DNA of 64,000 bases from Cohnella panacarvi Gsoil 349. Its GTDB lineage: Bacteria > Bacillota > Bacilli > Paenibacillales > Paenibacillaceae. Shown here piece after piece: positions 55,222-64,000 of the stretch. The stretch lies in the NCBI RefSeq assembly GCF_000515335.1, contig NZ_KI911563.1, forward strand, positions 4,663,233 through 4,727,232. The letters are read 5' to 3'. Under the pieces are notes generated by a model. The model saw only the letters and a program-made list of their open reading frames with translations. It was not told where the DNA came from and did not search any database. Position 1 is the stretch's first letter. The number at the start of each line of letters is the position of its first letter. A program made the translations under genes and the position numbers.

Positions 55222-55245
55222 GAGCCCATTATTTTGGGCTCTTTT
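55222..55245 (+). terminator. Terminator between the SIR2 gene and hsdR
   Basis: GAGCCCA pairs with TGGGCTC, followed by TTTTATTTG. The rest of the 380-bp gap holds the decayed attachment copy and AT-rich sequence before hsdR. Confidence 0.75.
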
Positions 55246-55427
55246 ATTTGACTAAAATACAAATGACATAACAAACTTCTATTGAATCATTCTTTTTCTC
55301 ACTCTTTATAGATTTTTTAGTAGTATTATTACAGGAGATAACGTCCAATAGTGGAATAAGTCTATTGAACTACTTTTTTGATATCTTAATTAATAAAAAA
55401 GGAATTGTACTAAGGAGCGTGTCGGTT

Positions 55428-57788
55428 TTGAGTAAAAAAGATCTTTCAGAACGGGATATATGCTCTAAATACATTACACCAGCTGTAGTTCAATCGGGTT
55501 GGGATCTACAGAAGCAAATACGTGAAGAAGTTTCTTTCACAGACGGCCGTATTATCGTTCGCAAGAAGATGGTAAGTCGCGGTGAGAAAAAGCGTGCTGA
55601 TTATATCCTTTATTATAAAGCTAACCTTCCTATCGCCATTATTGAAGTCAAGGATAATAAGCATTCTATCGGTGCAGGGATGCAGCAAGCGATTAACTAT
55701 GGCGATATCCTGGATATTCCTTTTGTCTATTCCTCGAATGGGGATGGGTTTCTTGAACATGACAGGACAGCTACCTCAGGAGAAGTTGAGCGTGAACTAA
55801 CATTGTCGCAATTTCCTTCTCCTGAGGAACTGTGGCAGAGATATAAAATCGCCAAAGGTATTGCTGTAAAAACTGAAGAAACAATTGTCGAGGAGTATTA
55901 CTTCACACAGGAGTCTAAAAGCCCTCGCTATTACCAACGTATAGCCATTAACCGGACAGTTGAAGCAATTGCCAAAGGCCAAGACCGTATCCTACTTGTA
56001 ATGGCGACTGGAACAGGTAAAACATATACAGCGTTCCAAATCATTTATCGTTTATGGAAATCCAAGACAAAGAAACGCATTCTCTTTCTCGCTGACAGGA
56101 ACATTCTTGTTGATCAAACAATGACCAATGATTTTGCTCCGTTTGGCGACAAGATGACTAAGATAAAGAACCGTAAAATAGATAAAGCTCATGAAATATA
56201 CCTTGCATTATACCAAGGTATTACAGGTACGGAAGATTTTCAGAATGCTTATAAAGAATTCTCTAGAGACTTCTTCGATTTGATAATCATAGACGAGTGT
56301 CATCGCGGCAGTGCTAAAGAGGATTCGGCATGGCGGGAGATATTAAATTATTTTGATTCTGCTACCCATGTTGGACTAACTGCAACGCCTAAGGAAACCA
56401 AGGAAGTTTCAAACTTGAGTTATTTTGGCGATCCGTTATATACATATTCGTTAAAACAAGGTATCGAGGATGGGTTCCTTGCTCCATATAAAGTCGTTCG
56501 AGTACTACTAGATAAAGATGTCGAGGGATTCCGACCGACCAAAGGCCAGCGAGATAAGTACGGTTATGAAATAGAAGATCGGGAGTATAACATCAAGGAT
56601 TACGATAAAAATCTGATCTTGGAAAAACGTACACATACTGTTGCGAAAATGGTTTCGGATTATTTGAAGTCCAACAAGTCACGCATGGCAAAAACGATTT
56701 TCTTCTGTGTGGACATTGATCATGCCGAACGTATGCGACAAGCATTAGTTAATGAAAATGCAGACTTGGTAGCTAAGAACTCGAAGTATGTAATGAGGAT
56801 CACGGGCGATAATGACGAAGGAAAAGCTGAATTAGATAATTTCATCGATCCTAATGAACCATATCCAGTTCTTGTCACTACAAGTAAACTCATGACTACT
56901 GGTGTTGATGCGAAAACATGCCAGTATATTGTTCTAGACTCCAATATCAACAATATGATCGAGTTCAAACAAATTATCGGACGTGGAACTCGAATTCGAG
57001 AGGATTTTGGAAAGTTATATTTTACGATTATCGATTTTAGAAATGTAACCAAGTTATTTGCCGATCCTGATTTTGACGGTGATCCGATTGTCGTCAAACC
57101 AGTCACAGGAGATATTCCTCCAGAAGATGGTCCTGAAGATGGAGGCGAAGCTGGAGGGTCAGGTGACGATACTCCTGGGGGAGGGTATGGAGATCCTCCT
57201 GGCGGAGATGGAGGAACCAATGAGCCACCTGCCAAATATTACGTGCATAATATTGAAGTCAAAGTTCTTAACCATCGTGTCTATTACTACGACAAAGATG
57301 GTAAACTGATTACCGAGTCACTAATCGATTACACTAAGAAAAATGTGAAAAATGAGTATCAGTCACTAAATGATTTTTTAGTCAAATGGAACGATGCCGA
57401 AAAGAAGAATGCCGTGTTAAAGGAATTAGAGGCTCAAGGCATTTTATTGGATGAACTGCAGGAGGAAGTGGGTAAGGACTTTGACCCATTTGATCTGATT
57501 TGCCACGTGGCGTTCGATCAACCGCCTCTTACACGTCGAGAGCGGGCTGAGAACGTAAAGAAACGTAATTATTTTGCGAAATACAGTGAGCAAGCTAGAC
57601 TCGTTTTAGAAGCTTTACTGGAGAAATACGCAGACGAGGGAATCGTGAATCTAGAGAGCATTGAGATATTAAAGATTCCAGAATTCCAATCCTTTGGTTC
57701 ACCAATTGAGATAGTAAAAAGATTTGGTGGGAAACAAGGTTATTTAACCGCAATTAAAGAGTTAGAACAAGTAATTTATTCAGCATAG
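55428..57788 (+). CDS. hsdR: Type I restriction endonuclease subunit R (EcoEI-like)
   Basis: 786-residue motor and nuclease subunit. The N-terminal nuclease domain has [20 protein letters not shown] (Asp..Glu-x-Lys). The SF2 helicase motifs follow: [13 protein letters not shown] (I), [11 protein letters not shown] (II), GLTATPKET (III) and [12 protein letters not shown] (VI). A Gly/Pro/Asp-rich linker (about 560-603) joins the motor to a C-terminal helical domain of the EcoEI-R type that docks on HsdM. TTG 55428, 10 nt after AAGGAG, is preferred. It is the first gene of an R-M-S operon. Confidence 0.92.
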   Translation: MSKKDLSERDICSKYITPAVVQSGWDLQKQIREEVSFTDGRIIVRKKMVSRGEKKRADYILYYKANLPIAIIEVKDNKHSIGAGMQQAINYGDILDIPFVYSSNGDGFLEHDRTATSGEVERELTLSQFPSPEELWQRYKIAKGIAVKTEETIVEEYYFTQESKSPRYYQRIAINRTVEAIAKGQDRILLVMATGTGKTYTAFQIIYRLWKSKTKKRILFLADRNILVDQTMTNDFAPFGDKMTKIKNRKIDKAHEIYLALYQGITGTEDFQNAYKEFSRDFFDLIIIDECHRGSAKEDSAWREILNYFDSATHVGLTATPKETKEVSNLSYFGDPLYTYSLKQGIEDGFLAPYKVVRVLLDKDVEGFRPTKGQRDKYGYEIEDREYNIKDYDKNLILEKRTHTVAKMVSDYLKSNKSRMAKTIFFCVDIDHAERMRQALVNENADLVAKNSKYVMRITGDNDEGKAELDNFIDPNEPYPVLVTTSKLMTTGVDAKTCQYIVLDSNINNMIEFKQIIGRGTRIREDFGKLYFTIIDFRNVTKLFADPDFDGDPIVVKPVTGDIPPEDGPEDGGEAGGSGDDTPGGGYGDPPGGDGGTNEPPAKYYVHNIEVKVLNHRVYYYDKDGKLITESLIDYTKKNVKNEYQSLNDFLVKWNDAEKKNAVLKELEAQGILLDELQEEVGKDFDPFDLICHVAFDQPPLTRRERAENVKKRNYFAKYSEQARLVLEALLEKYADEGIVNLESIEILKIPEFQSFGSPIEIVKRFGGKQGYLTAIKELEQVIYSA

Positions 57789-57812
57789 AAGCAACTGGGA
57801 GGATAATCACAA

Positions 57813-59255
57813 ATGTCAGTTTCAGCAGTAATTAAATCAGTACAAGATACAATGCGTAAAGATGCAGGTGTCGATGGCGATGCTCAACGAATTTCTCAAT
57901 TAGTATGGATGGTGTTCTTAAAAGTCTTCGATGCTAAGGAAGAAGAATGGGAGTTATTGCGTGACGAGTATTTGCCAATTGTGCCTGAAGGATTACGTTG
58001 GCGTGATTGGGCAGCCAATGACGAAGGCATGACAGGTGACGATCTTCTTGACTTCGTGAACAATAAGCTGTTCAAAGAGTTAAAAGATATGCAATTAGAT
58101 GAATACAGCGATCCAAAGGCTTTTATTGTGAAAGCTGTATTTGAAGATTCCTATAACTATATGAAGTCAGGTACTTTAATGCGTCAAGTGATCAATAAGC
58201 TGAATGAAATTGATTTTACTACGCAACAGGACCGCCATATGTTTAATGATATATACGAGAATATACTGAAAGACTTGCAGAATGCGGGTAATGCTGGGGA
58301 ATACTATACTCCACGTCCTGTAACACAATTTGTTGTAGATATGGTTAATCCGCAGCTTGGTGAGAAAGTCCTGGACTTCGCTTGTGGAACTGGTGGTTAT
58401 TTGACGAGCACAATCGAACACTATATAAGTACAGATCAAATCAAGAATATTGAATCAAACCATTTATTACAGGAAACGATTATGGGAATTGAAAAAAAGC
58501 CTCTACCACATATGCTGGCTATGACGAATTTGATCTTACATGATATTGATGCACCTAAGATTAAGCATGATAACTCACTTTCGAAAAATGTTAGGGAATA
58601 TCGCCCCATTGATCAAGTTGATGTAATTGTGACGAATCCACCGTTTGGTGGGATTGAAGAAGACGGTATTGAAATTAACTTTCCTGAAAAGTTTCGTACT
58701 AAGGAAACAGCCGATTTATTCATGGTTTTGCTTATGTATCTTCTAAAAGATGGTGGTCGAGCGGGAATAGTCTTACCTGATGGATTTTTATTTGGGGAGG
58801 GAGTTAAAACAGCAATTAAGGAAAAGTTGCTAGATGAATTTAACCTTCATACCATTATTCGCCTACCAAGTGGGGTCTTTGCACCTTATACGAGTATAAG
58901 TACAAATGTTTTATTCTTTGAAAAAGGGAAGTCTACGAATTTAATTGATTATTATCAAGTACCTTTGCCTAAAGGCTATAATAGTTTTTCCAAAACTCGT
59001 CCATTCAGATCTGAACATATGGAACAAGTGCGAAAATGGTGGAATAATCGTGATTATGACTTGAATGGTTATCAAGTGACAATCGAACAGATTAAAGCTA
59101 GAAACTATAACATTGATTTTAAAAATCCTAACTTAATACAAGAACAGCCAGATTATTCTTTAGAACAGTTATCAGTTATGCTAGAACTAAAGTCATTACA
59201 CTTCTCAACTCTTGTTGGAAAGATTAAAGCGTCTATTCAAGGAATGGAGAAGTAA
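57813..59255 (+). CDS. hsdM: Type I DNA methyltransferase subunit M
   Basis: N6-adenine methyltransferase (480 aa). N-terminal helical domain (QDTMRKDAGVDGDAQRISQL) and catalytic domain with SAM motif VLDFACGTGGYL (I) and VDVIVTNPPFGG (IV, NPPF). GNAGEYYTPRPVTQFVV is the conserved lead-in. ATG 57813 follows GGGAGG. It acts with HsdS as M2S1 and protects the host DNA; it is required for HsdR cleavage too. HsdS starts 2 bp downstream. Confidence 0.95.
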   Translation: MSVSAVIKSVQDTMRKDAGVDGDAQRISQLVWMVFLKVFDAKEEEWELLRDEYLPIVPEGLRWRDWAANDEGMTGDDLLDFVNNKLFKELKDMQLDEYSDPKAFIVKAVFEDSYNYMKSGTLMRQVINKLNEIDFTTQQDRHMFNDIYENILKDLQNAGNAGEYYTPRPVTQFVVDMVNPQLGEKVLDFACGTGGYLTSTIEHYISTDQIKNIESNHLLQETIMGIEKKPLPHMLAMTNLILHDIDAPKIKHDNSLSKNVREYRPIDQVDVIVTNPPFGGIEEDGIEINFPEKFRTKETADLFMVLLMYLLKDGGRAGIVLPDGFLFGEGVKTAIKEKLLDEFNLHTIIRLPSGVFAPYTSISTNVLFFEKGKSTNLIDYYQVPLPKGYNSFSKTRPFRSEHMEQVRKWWNNRDYDLNGYQVTIEQIKARNYNIDFKNPNLIQEQPDYSLEQLSVMLELKSLHFSTLVGKIKASIQGMEK

Positions 59256-59257
59256 TC

Positions 59258-60712
59258 ATGTTTATTGATGAGTTGAAAGCTACTATGTTGGCACTTGCGA
59301 TGCAAGGAAAACTTGTTCAGCAAAATTTGATGAATGAGACGATTAGTTCTTTTTATAAAAGTGATGAAAGTAAATTAGATTTGAATCTGTCAGCAAATGC
59401 AAGTGAAATTCCCTTTGAACTACCAAATGGATGGCAGTGGGTCAGGGTTCCTGAATTCCTCTTTTTTCAAGAGGGCCCTGGCGTGAGGAGTTATCAATAT
59501 ACAGACACGGGTGTTAAACTGTTGAATGTTGCCAATCTACAAAAAGGGAAACTGGATTTAACAACATCTTACAGGTATATATCTGAAGAGGAAGCATGTG
59601 GCAGGTACAATCATTTTCTTGTAGATGAAGGTGACTTGATAATCGCAAGTTCAGGGATTACCGTTGAAACTTTTGAAAAAAAAATGGGGTTTGCGGAAAA
59701 AGAACATCTACCATTATGTATGAATACAAGTACAATAAGGTTCAAATCCCTAAATCCAAAAGAATTGGATATACGATTTTTTATGTACTTTTTAAAAAGT
59801 GAAATTTTTAAAAAGCAATTATCAGAATTAATTACAGGCTCAGCACAATTAAACTTTGGCCCGTCCCATTTACAAAAGGTTATATTTCCGTTGCCGAGTT
59901 ATGAAGAACAACAACAAATCATATTTAAGATTGATGAAATGTTTGCCTTAATTAAAGATTTAGAAGAAATAAAAAATGATACACACGACTTGGTTAATAA
60001 AATGAGGAAAAAAGTCCTTCAAGACGCCGTCGAAGGTAAACTTGTTCCACAAGATCCAAATGATGAACCAGCAAACGTTTTGTTTGAGAGGATTATGGAA
60101 GAGAAAGAACGGTTGATAAAGGAAAAGATAATCAATAAAGAGAAGCCTCTTCCTCCAATACAAGAACATGAGATCCCTTATACGCTACCACAAGGTTGGA
60201 CATGGGTTCGCTTAGGAGAAGTGGCGTATCATTCTCTTGGTAAAATGCTTGATAACCAAAAAAATAAGGGTAATCTTCATAATTACCTTAGAAATTACAA
60301 TGTGAAATGGTCTTATTTTGAATTAGATGACGTATTACAAATGAAATTTGAAGATAATGAGTTTGAGAAATATTCAGTTATAAAAGGTGATCTAATTATT
60401 TGCGAAGGTGGGTATCCAGGAAGGGCAGCAGTATGGGAGCAAGATTATTCAATATTTTTTCAGAAAGCACTTCATAGAGTTAGATTTCTATCAACATATA
60501 CGAATTATTTTTTCTTAAATTATTTGTTGTTAAGTGATATGAATGGGGAATTAGAAAAGCACTATACCGGTTCTGGGATACAACATCTTACAGGAAAGTC
60601 TTTAAATAAAATAACATTCCCACTTCCTCCATTAAATGAACAGAAACGTATAGTTGAAAAAGTTAATCAATTTATGGCTCTATGTGATGAAATGGAAAAG
60701 TCAGTGATATAA
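59258..60712 (+). CDS. hsdS: Type I restriction specificity subunit S
   Basis: 484-residue DNA-recognition subunit with two target recognition domains (about 45-225 and 305-465), each introduced by a similar PNGWQWVRVPE/PQGWTWVRLGE segment and ended by a coiled spacer (LPSYEEQQQIIFKIDEMFAL and LPPLNEQKRIVEKVNQFMAL). The central conserved region reads VLQDAVEGKLVPQDPNDEPA. Two intact domains imply a bipartite, asymmetric target. The gene ends 92 bp before the right attachment repeat. Confidence 0.93.
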   Translation: MFIDELKATMLALAMQGKLVQQNLMNETISSFYKSDESKLDLNLSANASEIPFELPNGWQWVRVPEFLFFQEGPGVRSYQYTDTGVKLLNVANLQKGKLDLTTSYRYISEEEACGRYNHFLVDEGDLIIASSGITVETFEKKMGFAEKEHLPLCMNTSTIRFKSLNPKELDIRFFMYFLKSEIFKKQLSELITGSAQLNFGPSHLQKVIFPLPSYEEQQQIIFKIDEMFALIKDLEEIKNDTHDLVNKMRKKVLQDAVEGKLVPQDPNDEPANVLFERIMEEKERLIKEKIINKEKPLPPIQEHEIPYTLPQGWTWVRLGEVAYHSLGKMLDNQKNKGNLHNYLRNYNVKWSYFELDDVLQMKFEDNEFEKYSVIKGDLIICEGGYPGRAAVWEQDYSIFFQKALHRVRFLSTYTNYFFLNYLLLSDMNGELEKHYTGSGIQHLTGKSLNKITFPLPPLNEQKRIVEKVNQFMALCDEMEKSVI

Positions 60713-60804
60713 TCTTAATTTGCAACAAACAACCAAGTCCTGTAAAATAAACTCATCGGCAAGTCGCAAAAGGTTGATTTATCAAGCCTTTTCAGCGTTT
60801 TGAG

Positions 60805-60874
60805 GACGCACAGGACTTAAAATCCTGCGGTGGGTGACCACCGTACGGGTTCGACCCCCGTCCTCGGCACCACT
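60805..60874 (+). repeat. Right attachment repeat (tRNA-Leu 3' fragment)
   Basis: Perfect copy of 50232-50301. It is not a functional tRNA, as the 5' third is missing. Upstream (60742-60804) lies the end-specific sequence that is also found, decayed, at 55094-55177. Confidence 0.95.
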
Positions 60875-60886
60875 ACATCGATATAC

Positions 60887-60933
60887 AAATCCCTTTTCGT
60901 CCTTGTTCTTGCAAGGCGAATAAGGGATTTTTT
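60887..60933 (+). terminator. Original tRNA-Leu terminator, displaced by the island
   Basis: AAATCCCTT pairs with AAGGGATTT (inner CCTTG/CAAGG), followed by six T residues. It lies 12 bp after the right repeat, where the tRNA-Leu terminator would be in an island-free chromosome. Confidence 0.75.
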
Positions 60934-60953
60934 GTGATGTACATGCCTATCTT

Positions 60954-61676
60954 TCAAAGAAGAGGAATTTCAAGCTTGAATGTAATTTGACCGCCTTTAT
61001 TCTGGTATTGCAATCTCCCTCCTAACCTGGCCGCAATTTCTTGTACGATCGGAAGACCGATACCTCCATGATCATGCTTGGTGGTATAGCCTTGCTTAAG
61101 CATGTTTCTAGAAACGCACTTGGGAAGTTTTCCCGGATTAATGACCCTAACGAGCAGCTTATCATTCTTCATATTCCCGTGGACGCGAACCCACCGATCA
61201 TGTTGATCTCGGCAGGCCGCATATTCGATGGCGTTATCGATCAAGTTTCCGAATAATCTCACGAGTTCTAACGGCGACAGATGAGCTGGAATCAATCTCC
61301 AATTCTCAAACTGGAACATGAATAGCACGCCGCGCGTTTCGGCATCTGCCTGTTTCGTTTGAAGTAAGGCAGTAAGCACCGGGTGGCCAAGCTCGTACTT
61401 CTCGAACGTATACGTTACATCATTGGCCCATCGTTCCGTGTATTCGAGTAGATCCGCATATTCTTGCATGGACACCAGAGCGTTGATGGTATTCACATGG
61501 TTCAGAAGATCATGCTTCTGCGCTCGTATTTCGAATTGCTGATCTCTCATTTCCTTCACTTGCTCCGCATAACAGCGAATGCTGTGTTTCAATCGGGATT
61601 CCGAGCGTTTGATTAATATGATCCATAGGCTTAAAACCGCAATAATGCCGATGCTCCAGTAGAAAGGCAGGTTCAC
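60954..61676 (-). CDS. Sensor histidine kinase, GHKL family (partner of LytTR regulator)
   Basis: 240-residue kinase with one N-terminal transmembrane helix (WSIGIIAVLSLWIILI), a coiled region, the phosphorylation motif AQKHDLLNHVNTI (His), N-box LFGNLIDNAIEYA and G-box GGIGLPIVQEIAARLGG. It resembles SpoOB/CitA/AgrC-type sensors but has only one membrane helix and almost no outside sensor domain. GTG 61676 begins 1 nt after the regulator stop, with GAGGTG overlapping that gene, so the pair is coupled. The signal is unknown. Confidence 0.85.
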   Translation of the reverse strand: MNLPFYWSIGIIAVLSLWIILIKRSESRLKHSIRCYAEQVKEMRDQQFEIRAQKHDLLNHVNTINALVSMQEYADLLEYTERWANDVTYTFEKYELGHPVLTALLQTKQADAETRGVLFMFQFENWRLIPAHLSPLELVRLFGNLIDNAIEYAACRDQHDRWVRVHGNMKNDKLLVRVINPGKLPKCVSRNMLKQGYTTKHDHGGIGLPIVQEIAARLGGRLQYQNKGGQITFKLEIPLL

Positions 61677-61677
61677 C

Positions 61678-62454
61678 TCACTCACCTCGGTTTCGGCGCT
61701 CCAACTGTTCGGCGAATTTCGATACTTGAGCACGGCCGAGCGGGGCTGTCAAGGTGCTGTTCCGGAAGAGAATGACGAACCTTCGAATTAATCCGCTCTT
61801 CGGAGTGTCGGGATCCTTCGTGAATCCGGATACGTGCCGTAAGTTGACTAATACTCCTCGAATGGTTTCGACCAAGTTCGGCGCCATCATCTCCTTGAGT
61901 TGCTGAAGCGTATAGATACTGCGAATACGTTCGCCGTTCGTCAGGAAGATCGTAACCGATTTTTTGGAGGGTAGCTTCTCGATCATAAGAATCATGCTTT
62001 CCGAAATGGCGAAATTTTGTTTGGAACGAGAGGATTCTACAAGAATTTCTTGCGTATTTTCAATCGAGCTGACTTTGGCTGCGGACGCGGCCTTCTCCTT
62101 AATTTTATCGATGGCAATGTTCCACCGGTCGCTCGTGATCGGTTTGACGACGTAATACGCCCCGATCTCGTTGACCGCCATCATGACGTTGTACGGATCC
62201 GTAGAGCCCGTAACGAACATGATCGTCAAGTCGGTTTCACCTAACTCGCGCAATCTAAGCGCGGCGTCAATCCCTGACATATCCTCTAATTCGATGTCCA
62301 GAATGACCAGTACCGGCCGGTACTTTAGGACCAGCTCCACGAATTCGAGCCCGGAATGCGTCTCGGCTATGACGTCGAGGTCGCTCGCTGCACATAAAGA
62401 CCTAATTTGTTTGCGTACATGCTGTACATCTTCGGCAATAATTGTCCTCATCAT
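61678..62454 (-). CDS. LytTR-family response regulator
   Basis: 258-residue regulator. The receiver domain (1-120) has the acidic pair (AEDVQ), the phospho-acceptor in VILDIELEDMSG, the Thr in FVTGSTDPY and the Lys in VVKPI. The C-terminal domain (about 150-250) carries IFLTNGERIRSIYTLQQLKEMM, VETIRGVLVNLRHVSGF, typical of LytTR DNA-binding domains. ATG 62454 follows AAGG by 10 nt. Two 9-12-9 repeat sites lie just upstream in the divergent gap, so it probably controls itself and the SseB-like gene. Confidence 0.87.
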   Translation of the reverse strand: MMRTIIAEDVQHVRKQIRSLCAASDLDVIAETHSGLEFVELVLKYRPVLVILDIELEDMSGIDAALRLRELGETDLTIMFVTGSTDPYNVMMAVNEIGAYYVVKPITSDRWNIAIDKIKEKAASAAKVSSIENTQEILVESSRSKQNFAISESMILMIEKLPSKKSVTIFLTNGERIRSIYTLQQLKEMMAPNLVETIRGVLVNLRHVSGFTKDPDTPKSGLIRRFVILFRNSTLTAPLGRAQVSKFAEQLERRNRGE

Positions 62455-62671
62455 CCATCTTCTACCTTCTCTTAAAAGATTTTCATTCCATGTTAGCAGA
62501 AAAATGATATTATTTTCCACACTTCGATCAAAACTAACATTATTTTATTTGTCAAGGCTACCAAAGAGAGTTAAATGTATTTTCATGTCTAATCATGTCT
62601 ATTACTAGCGAATTAGGTTTGCAGATAGAGCGAATAGGTAAATACAACATCATTAATGATTTGTCAAGTGC

Positions 62672-62763
62672 ATTTCGAGGTCGTTTTATAACATTTCGCG
62701 GCTCAATTCTGCCAACTTCGAACCCCTTATATCATTTCGAGGTCGATTACTGACATTTCGCGC
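62672..62763. promoter_or_regulatory. Two LytTR-type operator sites
   Basis: Each site is a pair of 9-bp direct repeats separated by 12 bp: CATTTCGAG (62672-62680) and CATTTCGCG (62693-62701); CATTTCGAG (62734-62742) and CATTTCGCG (62755-62763). The 9-12-9 spacing (two turns) is the known LytTR binding layout. The two sites are 62 bp apart, about six turns, so they face the same way. The second ends 9 bp before the -35 of the promoter at 62773. Confidence 0.72.
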
Positions 62764-62772
62764 CTATCCCAT

Positions 62773-62801
62773 TTCAAAGGTGTAAAGATTTCCATATACT
62801 A
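62773..62801 (+). promoter_or_regulatory. Activator-dependent promoter of the SseB-like gene
   Basis: -10 TATACT (62796-62801) with a 17-bp spacer to TTTCAA, a poor -35. A weak -35 beside an operator suggests activation by the LytTR regulator. Confidence 0.5.
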
Positions 62802-62841
62802 GAAGGTATGATAATTACATCGAATGGGAGTTGATCATGGC

Positions 62842-63612
62842 ATGTTGTCTGATCAAATGAATCTCGATCCGCTTGACGGTCTCTTATCGGCAGCAATAGA
62901 GGAATCGACAGGGCGCTATGCCTTCTACCTAGCGTTCCTGGAGCATGAGCTTGTTGTCATCGGCACGGTTTCGGATGAGTCTACGTTGCAATTGAAGTAC
63001 GTCGAGATGGAGGGGCAATTGGTTCTTCCCGTCTATTCCAGCTGGCATAAATTCCATTCGGTCTACGGTTCGAAATACGCTTATATTAAAATTCCGGCGT
63101 ACCTGTTGCTTGACGCGGTGGAGTTGAACGATCCATGGGTGCTTAATCCGGGCTTCGTTCCTAGCAAAATGATCATTCCCGAAGAGTTGCAAACGCTCAA
63201 AGACGGGACGATTCTAGACTATTGCTGGGAACAGCTCAGCGAACAAGACAGGAAAGCAATGCTGGAGGAGCGGTTGACCGAAATTCCGGAGCTATCTTTT
63301 CAAGTGCTGATCAAGTGTCTCGAATCGTATCCTTCCATCCGAAAAGCCTACGTTACCCGCATATATCGACCGTCCGCTAGCGAGCAGCCTTTTCCGTTAG
63401 TTGGACTAGAACTGGATGACTCGGATCGGGAGACGGCTAGCGCGTTGATCGCCTCGATCAATGCGGCGGTGCGGGAATTGCCGCAGACAGATCACGCGTT
63501 CGAATTTGTAGTGCTTGACGATGCCGTTCCTCTCGCCAAGTCTATGAAGGCGCAATTGCAGCCGGTTTACGTGCGAAAGACGATTGAGGATATACGCTCG
63601 ATGTTTCGTTAA
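62842..63612 (+). CDS. SseB-family protein
   Basis: 256-residue cytoplasmic protein. The N-terminal half (DPLDGLLSAAIEESTGRYAFY) and the C-terminal half (SFQVLIKCLESYPSIRKAYV, PLVGLELDDSDRETASALI) match the two-domain layout of SseB (enhanced serine sensitivity) proteins, often found near secretion and toxin genes in Firmicutes. ATG 62842 was chosen because GGGAG lies 11 nt upstream; ATG 62824 is alternative. It probably forms an operon with the next gene, 24 bp downstream. Confidence 0.7.
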   Translation: MLSDQMNLDPLDGLLSAAIEESTGRYAFYLAFLEHELVVIGTVSDESTLQLKYVEMEGQLVLPVYSSWHKFHSVYGSKYAYIKIPAYLLLDAVELNDPWVLNPGFVPSKMIIPEELQTLKDGTILDYCWEQLSEQDRKAMLEERLTEIPELSFQVLIKCLESYPSIRKAYVTRIYRPSASEQPFPLVGLELDDSDRETASALIASINAAVRELPQTDHAFEFVVLDDAVPLAKSMKAQLQPVYVRKTIEDIRSMFR

Positions 63613-63636
63613 GCATCCTGAAGGAGGGCGACCGGG

Positions 63637-64000
63637 ATGTCGCAGATTAAAATTAACGTGAACGACGTGCGGGCCGTGAACAAAACGTTCAAGAGAATGA
63701 TCGGCAGGATGGGCGACGAAAGAGACGATCTGTCTTCGTTACGCCGTAGATTGGACGGAGATATTACCCGGAGGCGGAACATCGACTCGCGGATGAGTCA
63801 AGCGGGTTCAAAACTAGGTGACTTACAAACTCAGCTTCAAGCGTTGTATAATTTTATTGATTACGGAATGGACGAGTACATACAAGCGGACGAGAAGGCC
63901 AAAGACCATCCGTTCGAGAAAAAGAAGAAGAAGTCGGTCTGGGATAAAATCGGTGGCGCCATCAACGCGGCGGCTGACGGCGTAACAGGGTTCGTGGAAG
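63637..64000 (+). CDS. N-terminus of a WXG/LXG-like probable secreted toxin-type protein (partial)
   Basis: First 121 codons of a gene that runs off the right edge. ATG 63637 follows AAGGAGGG. The visible part starts SQIKINVNDVRAVNKTFKRM, is helical with a hairpin pattern (GSKLGDLQTQLQALYNFIDY), then has a Lys-rich linker and WDKIGGAINAAADGV, a small hydrophobic segment. That layout (helical N-terminus then a pre-toxin-like hydrophobic segment) is seen in type VII secretion effectors (LXG/WXG). No toxin domain is visible here; a phage-like or structural protein is possible. Confidence 0.45.
   Translation, partial: MSQIKINVNDVRAVNKTFKRMIGRMGDERDDLSSLRRRLDGDITRRRNIDSRMSQAGSKLGDLQTQLQALYNFIDYGMDEYIQADEKAKDHPFEKKKKKSVWDKIGGAINAAADGVTGFVE

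Larger units (their letters stand above)
50232..60874. mobile_element. tRNA-Leu genomic island: SIR2 gene plus type I restriction-modification
   Basis: 10.6-kb AT-rich insert bounded by perfect 70-bp direct repeats (50232-50301 and 60805-60874) that begin inside tRNA-Leu and end two bases past its CCA. Contents: tyrosine recombinase remnant, SIR2-domain protein, hsdR, hsdM and hsdS. A decayed internal copy of the right-end sequence (55094-55177) divides it into a 4.9-kb left unit and a 5.7-kb right unit. The recombinase is broken, so the island is probably no longer self-mobile. Base composition falls sharply at both ends. Confidence 0.92.

Noticed and set aside
60805-60874. A second tRNA-Leu gene
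   Set aside because: Lacks the 5' acceptor strand and D arm; it is the attachment duplicate of the island.

Overview
The window is a chromosomal segment of an endospore-forming Firmicute of the Paenibacillaceae, most like Cohnella or Paenibacillus. The evidence is the spoIIGA-sigE-sigG block beside ftsAZ, the ylmCDEFGH-divIVA run, a T-box ileS, a PyrR-attenuated pyr operon, LL-diaminopimelate aminotransferase (dapL), many TTG starts and strong AGGAGG ribosome binding sites. The backbone is GC-rich by eye; the stretch from about 50.3 to 60.8 kb is clearly AT-rich.

Layout. 1-8060: cell wall and division cluster (murD end, ftsW/spoVE, murB, murA, divIB, ftsA, ftsZ); murG is missing from its usual place after spoVE. 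8082-9490: an IS1595-like transposase gene on the minus strand, surrounded by copies of a short dispersed repeat. 9490-12097: spoIIGA, sigE, sigG. 12226-16274: ylmC, pgeF, ylmE, sepF, ylmG, ylmH, divIVA. 16303-19753: T-box and a type 2 IleRS. 19808-22896: a DUF5665-type membrane protein flanked by the repeat, yteA, lspA, rluD. 23061-24296: dapL. 24337-32597: pyrR leader, pyrR, pyrC, carA, carB, pyrF, pyrE (no pyrB, pyrK or pyrD), with an array of four palindromic units before pyrF. 32711-36124: ywqE-type phosphatase, a heavily deleted ugd pseudogene, a nucleotide-sugar epimerase and a lone yvyF-like gene. 36240-41584: an ABC-2 transporter, a GH3 lipoprotein and glnS. 41820-49175: a five-gene operon with two ABC ATPases, a lipoprotein adaptor, a large FtsX-like permease and a solute-binding lipoprotein; the second ATPase carries an AbrB-like C-terminal domain. 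49323-50299: two small ORFs and three tRNA genes.

50232-60874 is a genomic island inserted at the 3' end of tRNA-Leu(UAA). It is bounded by perfect 70-bp direct repeats and carries a broken tyrosine recombinase, a 1179-residue SIR2-domain protein (probable NAD-depleting antiphage defence) and a complete type I restriction-modification system (hsdR, hsdM, hsdS). A decayed third copy of the right-end sequence between the SIR2 gene and hsdR suggests two islands added one after the other.

60954-64000 holds a LytTR-type two-component system. Two operator-like sites of 9-12-9 direct-repeat form lie before a divergent promoter that reads an SseB-like gene and the start of a WXG/LXG-like, probably secreted, toxin-type protein cut by the window edge.

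The points most worth following are the two-step defence island with its SIR2 protein, the dispersed repeat family around a degenerate IS1595 transposase, the putative LytTR operators controlling a secretion or toxin locus, and the ABC ATPase-AbrB fusion. All calls were made by reading the sequence without database searches.
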